From: Marinobacter mobilis
Lineage (GTDB): Bacteria > Pseudomonadota > Gammaproteobacteria > Pseudomonadales > Oleiphilaceae
Assembly: GCF_900106945.1 (NCBI RefSeq)
Contig: NZ_FNNE01000008.1
Coordinates: 113,719-177,718 of the forward strand
DNA length: 64,000 bases
Direction: 5' to 3'
The notes below the pieces were generated by a model. The model saw only the letters and a program-made list of their open reading frames with translations, was not told the origin of the DNA and made no database searches. The translations under genes were made by a program, and so were the position numbers. Each line of letters opens with the position of its first letter. Position 1 is the stretch's first letter. Below are positions 1-9,292 of this stretch, piece after piece.

Positions 1-774
1 TGGTTAATGGCGCAGCCAGAAGCTTCGGCAGGTGCCTGCAAGACATTGATCAACGCCTATTTCGATACCCCGCAGGCAGACCTGAACCAGCGCCGTGCGG
101 CCCTGCGTATGCGCCAGGCAGGTGACCGAAATATTCAGACCCTGAAAACACAGGGCGAGTTCGTTAACGGGGCTCATCGCCGCCAGGAGTGGGAGTGGCC
201 GGTGCCCACGACTGCACTTGATCTGTCCCTGCTGGCCGGTACGCCCCTTGCTGATGATCTGGATCTCTCTACCCTGACGGCGGTCTTTGAGACTAACTTC
301 GAACGTCAGATCGTGATGTTGGACGATGGTGAGGCGTTGATTGAGTGTGCCTTCGATAGCGGTGAAATCAAGGCTGCAGGCCATGTCATGCCTCTGTGTG
401 AACTCGAGTTTGAGCTGAAGTCCGGTGATGAGTCCCGGTTGCTGTATTGGGCTCGGCAGGTGGCAGAGCAAGTACCGTTTTTTATCAATCTGATCAGTAA
501 GGCGGAGCAGGGCTATCACCTGGCAGGGCTGCATGAGCCTGAAGCGCTGGCCGACGACGCGGATGTTGTGACCCGTTTCTTTCATGGGGTGAGTGTACTT
601 TGGCTCAACGGGGCAGTAACCAATGAGCTGGCAGTCGCTATGAGCGAGGTTGAGAGCTGTTTCAAGAATGTCGCTTCAGCTTCGGAAGCGTTGGCGTTTG
701 AGCGGTTTAGGGCCGCCCCAGACCGAACGAAGGTGTTGAGCCTGGGAGCATTCCAGCTTGCCCTGTTGGGGTAA
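1..774 (+). CDS. CYTH-domain protein (YgiF-like inorganic triphosphatase), 5' end missing
   Basis: The frame is open from the first base of the window, so the start codon and the N-terminal ExExK metal/phosphate motif of the CYTH fold lie upstream. What remains (257 residues) begins near the strand carrying AYFDTP, followed by RRAALRMRQ and QTLKTQG, typical of the YgiF/ThTPase tunnel fold whose charged strands bind triphosphate and divalent metal. E. coli YgiF carries a full CHAD domain after CYTH. Here only about 80 helical residues follow, too short for a complete CHAD. YgiF-type genes often sit next to glnE, and glnE lies 1.4 kb downstream. The family is clear; the substrate (tripolyphosphate or thiamine triphosphate) is inferred. 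Confidence 0.8.
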   Translation, partial: WLMAQPEASAGACKTLINAYFDTPQADLNQRRAALRMRQAGDRNIQTLKTQGEFVNGAHRRQEWEWPVPTTALDLSLLAGTPLADDLDLSTLTAVFETNFERQIVMLDDGEALIECAFDSGEIKAAGHVMPLCELEFELKSGDESRLLYWARQVAEQVPFFINLISKAEQGYHLAGLHEPEALADDADVVTRFFHGVSVLWLNGAVTNELAVAMSEVESCFKNVASASEALAFERFRAAPDRTKVLSLGAFQLALLG

Positions 775-940
775 CGCCTGCCTTGGCGCTATTACCAGCG
801 ATTGTGGTGTCAGATCAGGGGGGCGTTGTCGCAGTGGTATGGCTGCCGCGGAGCTCGATAGGTGCAGGGATGCGCTTTCGAGGGCGGCGCAAGACGCTCC
901 CTAGGCTGCCGCGAACCGGAGTGATTCGGGCCTGGTCCAG

Positions 941-2086
941 CTAGGCGCTCCCATTACGTTCCTGCATTTCCTGCCACCTCTCAACAAACGCCCGGTATCG
1001 GTCCAGCGCTTCCTTGACGATCTCAAGGCTTGGTGTGTCCTTGGACTTCACGAGCACAATCAGGCCCTTACCCTCAATTTCCTTTGTAACCTCCGGGTGG
1101 CAAATCACTTCGTTGTCGTGATTGATGTAGGCCAGCGCGGTACCTATGCCATGGCGAATGAGCGCACTGACAATATCGGCCCAATTGAGGTCGTCGAGTA
1201 CCAGATTGTAGCGGTGCGGATGATCTTCCTCGTAGTTGAACATGTCCTCCAGAACCCGCTCTGAGCCTGGGGCGACAACGGCCTTGACCATGATTTCCGG
1301 GTAGGTGCGAACGGGGCGGATCATGGTTTTAACGCCCAGTTGAGCGAACCGGGGCCGGTTTTCGTCCCGTACGATTTCGGCAATGACCCGATTGCCCAGG
1401 TTGGCTTCGCTCAGTCGGTGGCAGACATCAAAGGTGAGGCTGTCGGACGTGGGGTCGGATTCGTCATCCGCCAGAACCAGAATGTGGCGGGCATCGCCGG
1501 CGTGAGCGGCTTTCAGTGCGGCGCCGTCACTGCCGGTACCGTGGTAGTGAATCAGGCCGTTGTCTGCCAGTTCCGATGGCAACCCATTGGGGTAGGCGCG
1601 GGTCAGAATCAGGATGGGGACCGTTTCATAGCCAGGGACGGCGCGGATCTGCGAAGCAATGCGGGTGAAGTACTGCTCCCCGCCGTGCCGTGGGGTGTTG
1701 ATGATCAGGATATGGTCTTTCATTTTGTAGATCCAGCGTCCGGTTAAGATGCGTTCCCTTCGGTAAAAACGGTACTCGATAAAGTCACTGATGATCAGGG
1801 TCATCAGTGTGATGGCTGCGACAAACATCACCAGTATGGTGCTGATTCGGCCGATGGCGGTCTGTGGCGCATAATCGCCATAACCCACGGTGACGACGGT
1901 GGTCATGGTGAGCCAGGCCGCCTCAAACAGGGTCAACTCCTCCACGGTCCACAACACCAGAGTCTGGCACACGAGCAAAAGCCCGAGGAACAGAAACAGT
2001 CGTTTCATCCGGGCACGGATGATGCCTGCCATCGGCAAATGCGACAATTGGTGTTCAGGGTTGAGAGGGCGTCGGTCTCGTTGCAT
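941..2086 (-). CDS. Two-TM potassium channel with C-terminal RCK/TrkA-N-like domain
   Basis: Inner-membrane potassium channel subunit of 381 residues. It has a hydrophobic helix at about residues 29-48, a pore loop with the selectivity filter TVGYGD at 66-71, a second helix at about 80-102, then a cytoplasmic regulatory domain with Rossmann-like strands (DHILIIN near 124, HILVLADD further on). The usual glycine-rich GxGxxG of RCK domains is not obvious; the loop reads TPRHGG instead (about 131-136), so nucleotide binding may differ or be absent. Met19 and Met27 are alternative starts. It lies alone on the minus strand between the CYTH gene and glnE, diverging from glnE. Channel assignment is firm; ligand unknown. 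Confidence 0.9.
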   Translation of the reverse strand: MQRDRRPLNPEHQLSHLPMAGIIRARMKRLFLFLGLLLVCQTLVLWTVEELTLFEAAWLTMTTVVTVGYGDYAPQTAIGRISTILVMFVAAITLMTLIISDFIEYRFYRRERILTGRWIYKMKDHILIINTPRHGGEQYFTRIASQIRAVPGYETVPILILTRAYPNGLPSELADNGLIHYHGTGSDGAALKAAHAGDARHILVLADDESDPTSDSLTFDVCHRLSEANLGNRVIAEIVRDENRPRFAQLGVKTMIRPVRTYPEIMVKAVVAPGSERVLEDMFNYEEDHPHRYNLVLDDLNWADIVSALIRHGIGTALAYINHDNEVICHPEVTKEIEGKGLIVLVKSKDTPSLEIVKEALDRYRAFVERWQEMQERNGSA

Positions 2087-2205
2087 GGTGGTCCAGTTGG
2101 TGCCTGCCCGACAGGGTCATCGCGGCAGTGGTTTTGTTGCTTGGCGGATCGTTATAAAGTATGAACGCTCAAGGGGAATATAACAGACAAACAGGGGTTT
2201 GCATT

Positions 2206-5112
2206 ATGGCCGAGCCATGGGAAGGATTGCCTCAGCCGCTGGCTGATGAAGTGGCTGAAGCCTGGCCGACGGTATTTTCGTCAGGGCTTCCGGGATGGGT
2301 CGGCCGGGAATCTGGCGTGTCGGAAGCAGATCTGGCGCAAGCCTTTGCCCGCAGTACTTTCCTTCGTCAGGTGGTGGAGCAGGACCCTGATCTGGTGGCA
2401 GCTGCCTGGCAGGCGCAGCCGTTCAGTGAAGAGACCTCGCCGGAATTCCTTCAGGAGCGATGGCAGGACTACCTGTCAGTCGTGACCGACGAAGGTTCCC
2501 TTCAGCGTGCCCTGCGCCGATTCCGCAAGGAGAGCCAGTTCCGCATCATCTGGCGGGATTTGATGAACTGGGCCGATCTCGCCGAGACGGTGGCGGCCAC
2601 CAGCGCCTTTGCTGACACCTGTATCCAGGCTGCACTGGACTGGTTGTATGCTGAGTGTTGCCAGCAGTTGGGAACACCCTATGGAACAGACCCCGAAACC
2701 GGTGAAACCATCGCCCAGCCGATGGTGGTGCTGGGTATGGGGAAATTGGGGGGGCGGGAGCTGAATGTCTCCTCCGACATTGACCTGATCTTCGCCTTCC
2801 CCAGCCATGGCGAAACCCAGGGCGGGCGTCGTTCTCTCGATAACCAGCAATTTTTCATCCGTCTTGGTCAGCGGTTGATTCAGGCCCTCGACCAGATCAA
2901 TGCCGACGGCTTTGTCTTCCGGGTGGATATGCGCCTGAGGCCATACGGTCAGAGCGGTGCACTGGCGCTGAGCTTCTCCGCTCTGGAAACCTATTACCAG
3001 GATCAGGGCCGGGAATGGGAACGCTACGCCATGGTGAAAGCGCGGGTGGTGGCCGGCGATCAGCGGATGGGCGAAGTGCTGATGCGCAGCCTGCGGCCAT
3101 TTGTTTATCGCCGCTACATTGATTTCAGTGCCTTTGAGTCCCTGCGAAATCTGAAGGCGATGATCAATCGCGAGGTGCGTCGCAAGGGCCTGGAGAATGA
3201 CATCAAGCTGGGCGCAGGTGGGATCCGCGAAATCGAGTTTGTGGTGCAGGCTTTCCAGTTGATCCGGGGGGGCCGAGACCGGGAGCTTCAGCAGCGGGAA
3301 CTGCAGGTGATCCTGACCGTGCTGGAGGAGCTGGAGTTGCTGCCACCCTCGGTGGTTGCTGAACTGCGAGAGGCCTATGTCTTCCTTCGTAACCTTGAAC
3401 ATGCCTTGCAGGGCATTGCTGACAAGCAGACCCAGTTGTTGCCGGATGCGCCGCTGGATCAGGCGCGGGTTGCCCTGACCATGGGTTTCCCGGACTGGGT
3501 TACGTTCAAGGCCACGCTGGATGAGCATCGCAGCAAGGTTGCGCGGCATTTTGCTGACATCATTACTGTGGATGACGATGACGGCACCAAGGATGAGCTT
3601 GACGAGGGCTGGGCCGCGTTGTGGCTCGGTGAGCTGGATGAACAGCAAGCTCTGCAATGGTTGCAGAGCCACGGTTACGAATCGTCAGAGGCGAGCCTGA
3701 AGGCGCTCGCGGACCTTCGTAACGGTCGCTCCTGCCAGACCATGCAGAGCCAGGGGCGGCAGCGGCTGAATCAGTTCATGCCGGTGCTGCTGGAAGGCGT
3801 GACCCGGGTTGACAACCCTTCCGAGACCCTGGCCCGGGTGTTACAGCTGGTGGAGGCGGTGCTGCGCCGGACGGCGTACCTGGTGTTATTGCTGGAAAAC
3901 CCGGGCGCCTGTGGGCAGCTTATTCGCCTGTGCAGTGAAAGCCCGTGGATTGCCAGTCAGCTGGCAGAGACTCCGCTGCTACTGGATGAGCTGCTGAATG
4001 CTGAGAGCCTCTACCACCCACCGTCGAAGAGCGAACTTCAGGACGATCTGCGTCAGCAGATGCTGCGGATTTCCTACGATGACCTGGAAGAGCAGATGGA
4101 ATCCTTGCGCCACTTCAAGAAGGCTCACGTGCTGCGGGTGGCTGCCTCCGAACTTCGCGGAACCCTGCCGTTGATGAAAGTCAGCGACTACCTGACCTGG
4201 ATTGCCGAAGTGGTGCTGGATCACGTGGTGGAGGTGGCGTTTGCCAATCTGGTCAGCCGTCATGGCCATCCGCGCCGGGCGGATGGCACGGTCAGCGACA
4301 CCGACTTCGCGGTGATCGGCTACGGAAAGCTGGGCGGCATTGAGTTGGGTTATACCTCAGACCTGGATCTGGTGTTCATCCATAATGGCGATCCGGACCA
4401 GTCGACCGATGGTGAGCGCGAGATCGATAACTCGGTGTTCTACACCCGTCTTGGTCAACGGATTGTTCATATCCTCAGTACCCAGACGCCCTCCGGGTTG
4501 CTGTATGAGGTGGATATGCGGTTGCGACCGTCGGGCAATTCCGGGCTGTTGGTCAGCACCCTGACCGCATTTGACCGTTATCAGCATAACGATGCCTGGA
4601 CCTGGGAACATCAGGCCCTGGCCCGGGCGAGGGGCGTTGCCGGAGACAGTGATGCTCTGGCTGCATTTGAAGCGGTGCGTCACGATATCCTCTGCCAGCG
4701 CAGGGATCAGGAAAAGCTCCGCTCAGAAGTGGTGGATATGCGGGAGAAGATGAGGGTTAACCTTGGTACTCCGATATCGGCCGGCGAACCGCCGGCGGTG
4801 TTTCATATCAAGCACGACAGGGGGGGTATCGTGGACATTGAGTTCATGGTGCAGTATCTGATGCTCGCCCACAGCGCCAATCACCCGGAACTGACCCGCT
4901 GGTCTGACAACATTCGCCAGTTGGAGGAGTTGGGGAGGGCCGGTGTGTTGCCGGTCGAAGACACCGAGCAGTTGCGGGAAGCCTACATAACCCTGCGCTC
5001 AACGATTCACCGGCGAGCCCTGCAGAAAATGAACAGCCAGGTTGAAGGCGGAGCCTTTCCTGAAGAGCGAAAGTACATCCAGTCGGTGTGGAAACGCGTG
5101 ATGGAAGGCTGA
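2206..5112 (+). CDS. glnE: Bifunctional glutamine synthetase adenylyltransferase/deadenylase
   Basis: GlnE adenylylates glutamine synthetase to switch it off under nitrogen excess and removes the AMP again, under control of PII. The protein is 968 residues from the preferred ATG, close to the usual size. Two nucleotidyltransferase cores are visible: GMGKLGGRELN with SDIDL in the N-terminal half (deadenylase) and GYGKLGGIELG with SDLDL in the C-terminal half (adenylylase), each followed by a helical bundle. An in-frame ATG at 2161 would add 15 residues (MNAQGEYNRQ...) that do not look conserved, so I place the start at 2206. The gene ends about 100 nt before ilvE. Confidence 0.95.
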   Translation: MAEPWEGLPQPLADEVAEAWPTVFSSGLPGWVGRESGVSEADLAQAFARSTFLRQVVEQDPDLVAAAWQAQPFSEETSPEFLQERWQDYLSVVTDEGSLQRALRRFRKESQFRIIWRDLMNWADLAETVAATSAFADTCIQAALDWLYAECCQQLGTPYGTDPETGETIAQPMVVLGMGKLGGRELNVSSDIDLIFAFPSHGETQGGRRSLDNQQFFIRLGQRLIQALDQINADGFVFRVDMRLRPYGQSGALALSFSALETYYQDQGREWERYAMVKARVVAGDQRMGEVLMRSLRPFVYRRYIDFSAFESLRNLKAMINREVRRKGLENDIKLGAGGIREIEFVVQAFQLIRGGRDRELQQRELQVILTVLEELELLPPSVVAELREAYVFLRNLEHALQGIADKQTQLLPDAPLDQARVALTMGFPDWVTFKATLDEHRSKVARHFADIITVDDDDGTKDELDEGWAALWLGELDEQQALQWLQSHGYESSEASLKALADLRNGRSCQTMQSQGRQRLNQFMPVLLEGVTRVDNPSETLARVLQLVEAVLRRTAYLVLLLENPGACGQLIRLCSESPWIASQLAETPLLLDELLNAESLYHPPSKSELQDDLRQQMLRISYDDLEEQMESLRHFKKAHVLRVAASELRGTLPLMKVSDYLTWIAEVVLDHVVEVAFANLVSRHGHPRRADGTVSDTDFAVIGYGKLGGIELGYTSDLDLVFIHNGDPDQSTDGEREIDNSVFYTRLGQRIVHILSTQTPSGLLYEVDMRLRPSGNSGLLVSTLTAFDRYQHNDAWTWEHQALARARGVAGDSDALAAFEAVRHDILCQRRDQEKLRSEVVDMREKMRVNLGTPISAGEPPAVFHIKHDRGGIVDIEFMVQYLMLAHSANHPELTRWSDNIRQLEELGRAGVLPVEDTEQLREAYITLRSTIHRRALQKMNSQVEGGAFPEERKYIQSVWKRVMEG

Positions 5113-5145
5113 GCCGGCTCACTGTCGGACGCTGTAACGGGCCGC

Positions 5146-5174
5146 TTCGTACCGGAGATTTTTCCTGCTAGAAT
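5146..5174 (+). promoter_or_regulatory. Candidate sigma70 promoter of ilvE
   Basis: TTCGTA (5146-5151) and TAGAAT (5169-5174) are separated by 17 nt. The -10 box is good and the -35 box poor. Transcription would begin about 33 nt before the ilvE ATG, leaving a short leader with AGGAG. Found by eye only. Confidence 0.4.
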
Positions 5175-5213
5175 GCCTGTTTTCCCGAATTTGCCTTTTT
5201 AGGAGCACACATA

Positions 5214-6140
5214 ATGTCGATGGCGGATCGCGATGGTCTGATCTGGCTGGACGGTGAAATGGTTCCCTGGCGTGAAGCCAAAACCCACGTCCTCACCCAC
5301 ACTCTCCACTACGGACTCGGTTGTTTTGAGGGCGTGCGTGCCTACAACACCGACCAGGGTGCTGCGATTTTCCGTCTGCAGGAACACACCGATCGCCTGT
5401 TCCGCTCCGCACACATCCTGAATATGAAAATGCCGTTCAGCAAAGATGAGCTGAATCAGGCCCAGTGTGCGGCTGTGCGTGAGAATAATCTCGACGAAGC
5501 CTATCTCCGTCCGATGGTGTTCCTCGGTTCTGAAGGTATGGGGCTGCGTGCCGATAACCTGCAGGTGCACGTCATGGTTGCCGCCTGGAGTTGGCCGTCC
5601 TACATGTCGCCTGAAGCCCGAGAGCAGGGAATCAAGGTCCGTACATCGTCCTATACCCGCCATCATGTGAACATCACCATGTGTAAGGCGAAGGCCAACG
5701 GCAACTACATCAACTCCATGCTGGCCCTGAACGAGGCCATTGCCAGTGGTTGCGAAGAGGCACTGTTGCTGGATAACGAAGGTTATGTGGCTGAAGGTTC
5801 GGGGGAAAACATCTTCATCCTGCGGGATGGTGTGCTGCATACCCCAGAACTGACTTCTTGCCTGGAAGGGATCACCCGCCAGACCATCATCGAGTTCTGC
5901 AAAGAGCTGGGTGTACCGGTGCGTGAGCGCCGAATCACCCGTGATGAGGTCTACATCGCCGACGAAGCTTTCTTCACCGGTACCGCCGCCGAGGTTCTGC
6001 CGATCCGCGAACTCGATGGCCGTACCATCGGCGCAGGCAAGCGCGGCCCGCTGACTGAAAAACTGCAGACAATGTATTTCGATGCGGTAAAAGGCAAGCG
6101 TGAAGCCAACAAGGATTGGCTGACGCTGGTGAAGGGGTGA
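5214..6140 (+). CDS. ilvE: Branched-chain amino acid aminotransferase
   Basis: PLP-dependent class IV aminotransferase for the last step of leucine, isoleucine and valine synthesis, transferring the amino group from glutamate to the 2-oxo acids. The 308-residue length is standard. Visible marks are HYGLGCFEG near residues 32-40, the PLP lysine region KANGNYINS (Lys160), EGSGENIF and the C-terminal CLEGITRQT and GTAAEVLP phosphate-binding segments. The start is well supported by AGGAG eight nt upstream. It is transcribed alone: a GC-rich hairpin follows and an LPS gene comes next. Confidence 0.96.
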   Translation: MSMADRDGLIWLDGEMVPWREAKTHVLTHTLHYGLGCFEGVRAYNTDQGAAIFRLQEHTDRLFRSAHILNMKMPFSKDELNQAQCAAVRENNLDEAYLRPMVFLGSEGMGLRADNLQVHVMVAAWSWPSYMSPEAREQGIKVRTSSYTRHHVNITMCKAKANGNYINSMLALNEAIASGCEEALLLDNEGYVAEGSGENIFILRDGVLHTPELTSCLEGITRQTIIEFCKELGVPVRERRITRDEVYIADEAFFTGTAAEVLPIRELDGRTIGAGKRGPLTEKLQTMYFDAVKGKREANKDWLTLVKG

Positions 6141-6201
6141 CGCCAGAGACTTTCTGTTTCTCGTATGGGTGAGTCCATCAAGGCTTCACCTGTCAGGAAT
6201 A

Positions 6202-6230
6202 GCCGGGCAGATCGATGCCCGGCGTGTTTC
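6202..6230 (+). terminator. Possible terminator hairpin after ilvE
   Basis: GCCGGGC (6202-6208) and GCCCGGC (6217-6223) form a perfect 7-bp stem with an 8-nt loop, about 60 nt after the ilvE stop. The following tract (GTGTTTC) is only weakly T-rich, so intrinsic termination is uncertain. Confidence 0.4.
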
Positions 6231-6283
6231 ATTCCAGAGGCGCTCTAGGCGAGCTAACGTAGCGATATCTCCGAGGGGCATGG

Positions 6284-6997
6284 GTGGCCGAGATCGTTTC
6301 AGTTCCGGAAGACTCTGGGCGGTACCTGGTTTGTTCCCGTTACCGCGGGCAATTCCAGCCGGGTTGGTTTTCTCCGGAGTTCTGGCAGCCGTCAATAATG
6401 CCCGTCAGCAGTGGCGGTCGTGGTAGTGCCTGGTTTATAGACTCTCCTGACGGGCCGTGGGTTCTGCGGCATTATCTCCGCGGTGGCCTGATCGCCCGGG
6501 TCCTGTCGCACCATTACCTCTATACCGGGGGCAGTCGCGTACGTTCATTTCAGGAGCTTGAGTTGCTGGAACAGATGTACGGTGAAGGTCTACCCGTTCC
6601 CGAGCCCATTGCTGCTGTCTGCAATCGTCGTTGGGGGCTGTATTACTCCTGTGCCATCCTGATGAAACGCTTACCGGGTACGGTGCCCATGGGGGACCTG
6701 CTGGAAACGCTACCGTTATCCCGCTGGCGTGACGTGGGGGCGGTGATACGGCGCTTCCATGAGCGGAACGTCAATCATGCCGACCTTAACTGTTTCAATA
6801 TTCTTATCAGCGAAGAGAACATCTACGTTATCGACTTTGACAAAGGTCGGCGTGTCCCGGCTTCGGAGCCCGAGGTGGCCTGGAAGCGGGCTAATCTGGA
6901 GCGCCTCAAGCGATCCGTCGTCAAGGTTATCGGTGCCGATAACTCCGAACTGAACAGCCGGTGGTCATCGCTGTTGGCGGGGTACCACCAAGCCTGA
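6284..6997 (+). CDS. kdkA: 3-deoxy-D-manno-octulosonate (Kdo) kinase, KdkA/WaaP family
   Basis: Predicted cytoplasmic-face kinase that phosphorylates Kdo in the LPS inner core with ATP. The 237-residue protein has the small-kinase layout: GGRGSAW as nucleotide loop, WVLRHYLRGG with the conserved arginines/lysine region, ILMKRLPG hinge, catalytic HADLN near residues 164-168 and metal-binding DFD near 186-188. I use the GTG at 6284 because a GAGGGG Shine-Dalgarno sits five nt upstream; an ATG at 6280 is out of frame. It opens the LPS locus and precedes the O-antigen ligase on the same strand. KdkA-bearing species usually carry one phosphorylated Kdo rather than two Kdo, which is an inference here. 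Confidence 0.87.
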   Translation: MAEIVSVPEDSGRYLVCSRYRGQFQPGWFSPEFWQPSIMPVSSGGRGSAWFIDSPDGPWVLRHYLRGGLIARVLSHHYLYTGGSRVRSFQELELLEQMYGEGLPVPEPIAAVCNRRWGLYYSCAILMKRLPGTVPMGDLLETLPLSRWRDVGAVIRRFHERNVNHADLNCFNILISEENIYVIDFDKGRRVPASEPEVAWKRANLERLKRSVVKVIGADNSELNSRWSSLLAGYHQA

Positions 6998-7068
6998 TTC
7001 ACATCTCTCTGAAATGATTCGATGTTGACTTGCCTTTCTACTAATCAAAACAGACTGTTGAGGCTGTA

Positions 7069-8316
7069 ATGGAAACTTCTCAAGGGAAGCGGATTCTTTA
7101 CGAGGCCCGCTGCCTGCTTGCCCTGTTACCCATGATCTATGTCCTCACGTTGATGTGGTGGATTCCTGAAGGGGCAAAGTACGTGCCGGGGTTAACCCTG
7201 TTTTCACTGTTGTTTTACCCCTTGTTGGGTGGCCGCTTCGAACGTGAAAAGGAGCTTTTGGACAAGCAGAGGCCCTTGTTGTTTGGTCTGTGGGGCGTAG
7301 TGCTTACCGGAGGGTTGGTGTATGCCCTGAAGGGGAGTAGCTGGTCCGAATTGAGGGCCTTTCTGGCTGCCGCGCTCTATTTGACAGTATTTCGGGGTGT
7401 CCGTGTGCCGCGGATGTCTCTGCTTGCGGTTCTTGTGATTTCGGCGATTGGATTCGCAGTGCACGGCTATTACCAGTACTCCCATGGGGTTTTTCGGGTA
7501 CATGGGTTTATCAATCCGATTCCCTATGCAACGGCGGTGGGTGCGCTGTCGCTGGTGTGCCTGGCGTTGGCCGTGTTCGGCAGGGTTCCTGCCTGGCAGC
7601 GGGTGGTGTTTACCTTGGCTGGCCTGGCGACTGCGGTAACCGTAATGATGACGCGAACCCGGGGCGTCATTATCCCCTTCATTATCATTGTCTGTGGGGT
7701 GTTTGCCGTACATTACCTGCTGACGCATAGAGGGAAAGTCTCCCGTTCGCTGGTGGTGAGCCTGCTGTTGGTTTCCGGGTTGGCAGTCTTTGCAGGCTCC
7801 ATGATGGAGGGCCGGATCCAGCAGACCATGAATGAATATGAGTCGATTGTGGATGGCAACTATGGCGGGTCGATCGGGGTAAGGCTGCAGCTGTGGCTCT
7901 CGGCCCAGCATCTGGTGGCTGATGCACCTGTGATCGGTCATGGCAGTGACTATCGAGAGGCGCTTGAGCAGCTCTATGAAGAAGGAAAGATTGAGGTAGG
8001 CCTCTACCGTTTCGGTGCGAACCACTTCCACAATCAGTACGTCGATGCCCTGGTCAAGAAAGGTGTGCTGGGCTTGGTCGCGCTGCTGTTATTACTGCTG
8101 GCAACGGTCAGATTGGCATGGGCATCACCGAGTGGTGACTGGCGGCGTTATGGGGGGCTGGTTATTACTCTGATGTTTGCGACGGCTGCCCTGACCGACG
8201 TCCCCCTGGTGCATGCGGAAACGATCTTTCTGTTTCTGACCCTGACGATCGCGATTGGTGCTGTCGCTGATCGTAAGGAGAGGGGAGACCGATCCGGCGT
8301 AATCACCCTTTCCTGA
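7069..8316 (+). CDS. waaL: O-antigen ligase family protein (WaaL/Wzy_C)
   Basis: Polytopic inner-membrane protein of 415 residues with about ten to twelve hydrophobic helices and a large periplasmic loop. The Wzy_C signature region lies mid-protein: MTRTRGVIIPF marks the conserved TRTR membrane-edge segment, and the loop ends with NHFHNQYVDALVKKG, carrying the histidine-containing motif before the last helices. WaaL joins undecaprenyl-linked O-chains to lipid A-core in the periplasm. The position among core genes favours ligase over O-antigen polymerase, but the two cannot be separated by sequence alone. The 3' end overlaps the convergent WavE-family gene by 14 nt. Confidence 0.82.
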   Translation: METSQGKRILYEARCLLALLPMIYVLTLMWWIPEGAKYVPGLTLFSLLFYPLLGGRFEREKELLDKQRPLLFGLWGVVLTGGLVYALKGSSWSELRAFLAAALYLTVFRGVRVPRMSLLAVLVISAIGFAVHGYYQYSHGVFRVHGFINPIPYATAVGALSLVCLALAVFGRVPAWQRVVFTLAGLATAVTVMMTRTRGVIIPFIIIVCGVFAVHYLLTHRGKVSRSLVVSLLLVSGLAVFAGSMMEGRIQQTMNEYESIVDGNYGGSIGVRLQLWLSAQHLVADAPVIGHGSDYREALEQLYEEGKIEVGLYRFGANHFHNQYVDALVKKGVLGLVALLLLLLATVRLAWASPSGDWRRYGGLVITLMFATAALTDVPLVHAETIFLFLTLTIAIGAVADRKERGDRSGVITLS

Positions 8317-9292
8317 GCCTGACGCTGGTTTCCAGTCGTGTCGGGAATACATGGATCAGCCGGGTCAGGAACAGTTTCAGCCGGTGCAGGGCGGTTACAT
8401 CGGGGCGGTAATCCGGCTGGCAATACCTGCGGTAGAGGTCCTTCCATTCAAAGAACTGCCACTGTGCGCATTTCCCCTTGGTTCGTGCGATACGGGCGTT
8501 GCCAGAAAACTTCTGGCACAGGCCCAGCCCTATGTCTTCAGGAGAACCGATGACCAGGTTGTTGGCGTAGCACTGGTCGGACTGTGCAAGTACCTCAGGA
8601 CGATTGTCCAGCAGGCCTGTCAGCCTGATGTCCGGGTATACTTTGTTGAGGGTGCGAAGCCAGAACATCTGGGTGCAATCAATAGGGAAACCGCCTGGAC
8701 CGCCACGGTTGCTGGCAGCCTGTGAAAGGGGCAGGTCTTCCAGCAGTTGAAGATCCCAGATTCTGAGAAGGTCTTCGGTCAATCCATAGTAGAAAAAATC
8801 ACTCAGGTGGAAAGCCACCTGAAAGCCTTTGGCATAGCGACGGGTAAATACGTTGCTGACGACTACCCGTTCCCTGAGAAAACGAAGTGACTCGCCCCGC
8901 TCCGGAAACTGCTGTTGCAGAGCAACAAAGGCGTTGCCGGTAAGAAAGTTGTCGCTACGCAGCTTGATGGCATAAGGTGTCTTGACCTGCTTCAGGCCCG
9001 CCAGGGTTGATACGATCTGGCGGTTGTTATTGTAGTACTGGGGACTGCCATCTTTATGAAAGTTCCGGATGTTGGGGCCAGGGTCTGGTGAAATGACAAG
9101 TTCGTCATAGTCCAGGCCGTCCAGTTCCTGATCAGGCCATGTCGATAGAATGACTGTTGCGCCGGGCAGGTACGTCCGGACGGATTCAAGGCATTTCTGG
9201 GTAATACCTGCTTCCTGCTCACGGTCCTGAAACGTCTGGACCGGCCCCTGCACCACTACGGTAATGTCCTCAAAGCGTGTCATGGATGTCAC
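8303..9292 (-). CDS. WavE-family LPS/capsule biosynthesis protein (putative glycosyltransferase)
   Basis: The opening DITVVVQGPVQ, the GATVILSTW strand and the DPGP segment match the WavE lipopolysaccharide synthesis family, first named from the Vibrio cholerae core locus and thought to be a glycosyltransferase of GT-A type. 329 residues, no signal peptide or membrane helix, so probably cytoplasmic. The ATG overlaps the TGA of the upstream glycosyltransferase by 4 nt, implying translational coupling. It is the last gene of the minus-strand run that starts at gmhA. Donor and acceptor are unknown; it could transfer the product of the activation genes upstream. Confidence 0.75.
   Translation of the reverse strand: MTSMTRFEDITVVVQGPVQTFQDREQEAGITQKCLESVRTYLPGATVILSTWPDQELDGLDYDELVISPDPGPNIRNFHKDGSPQYYNNNRQIVSTLAGLKQVKTPYAIKLRSDNFLTGNAFVALQQQFPERGESLRFLRERVVVSNVFTRRYAKGFQVAFHLSDFFYYGLTEDLLRIWDLQLLEDLPLSQAASNRGGPGGFPIDCTQMFWLRTLNKVYPDIRLTGLLDNRPEVLAQSDQCYANNLVIGSPEDIGLGLCQKFSGNARIARTKGKCAQWQFFEWKDLYRRYCQPDYRPDVTALHRLKLFLTRLIHVFPTRLETSVRLRKG

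Noticed and set aside
775..940. Intergenic stretch between the CYTH gene and the potassium channel gene
   Set aside because: Checked for a small gene, terminator or RNA; only GC-rich sequence without a clear hairpin plus T tract or supported ORF was seen.
2476..3672. 398-codon frame opposite glnE
   Set aside because: Rich in His, Gln and Leu with no domain, wholly inside a well-supported gene; a shadow frame.
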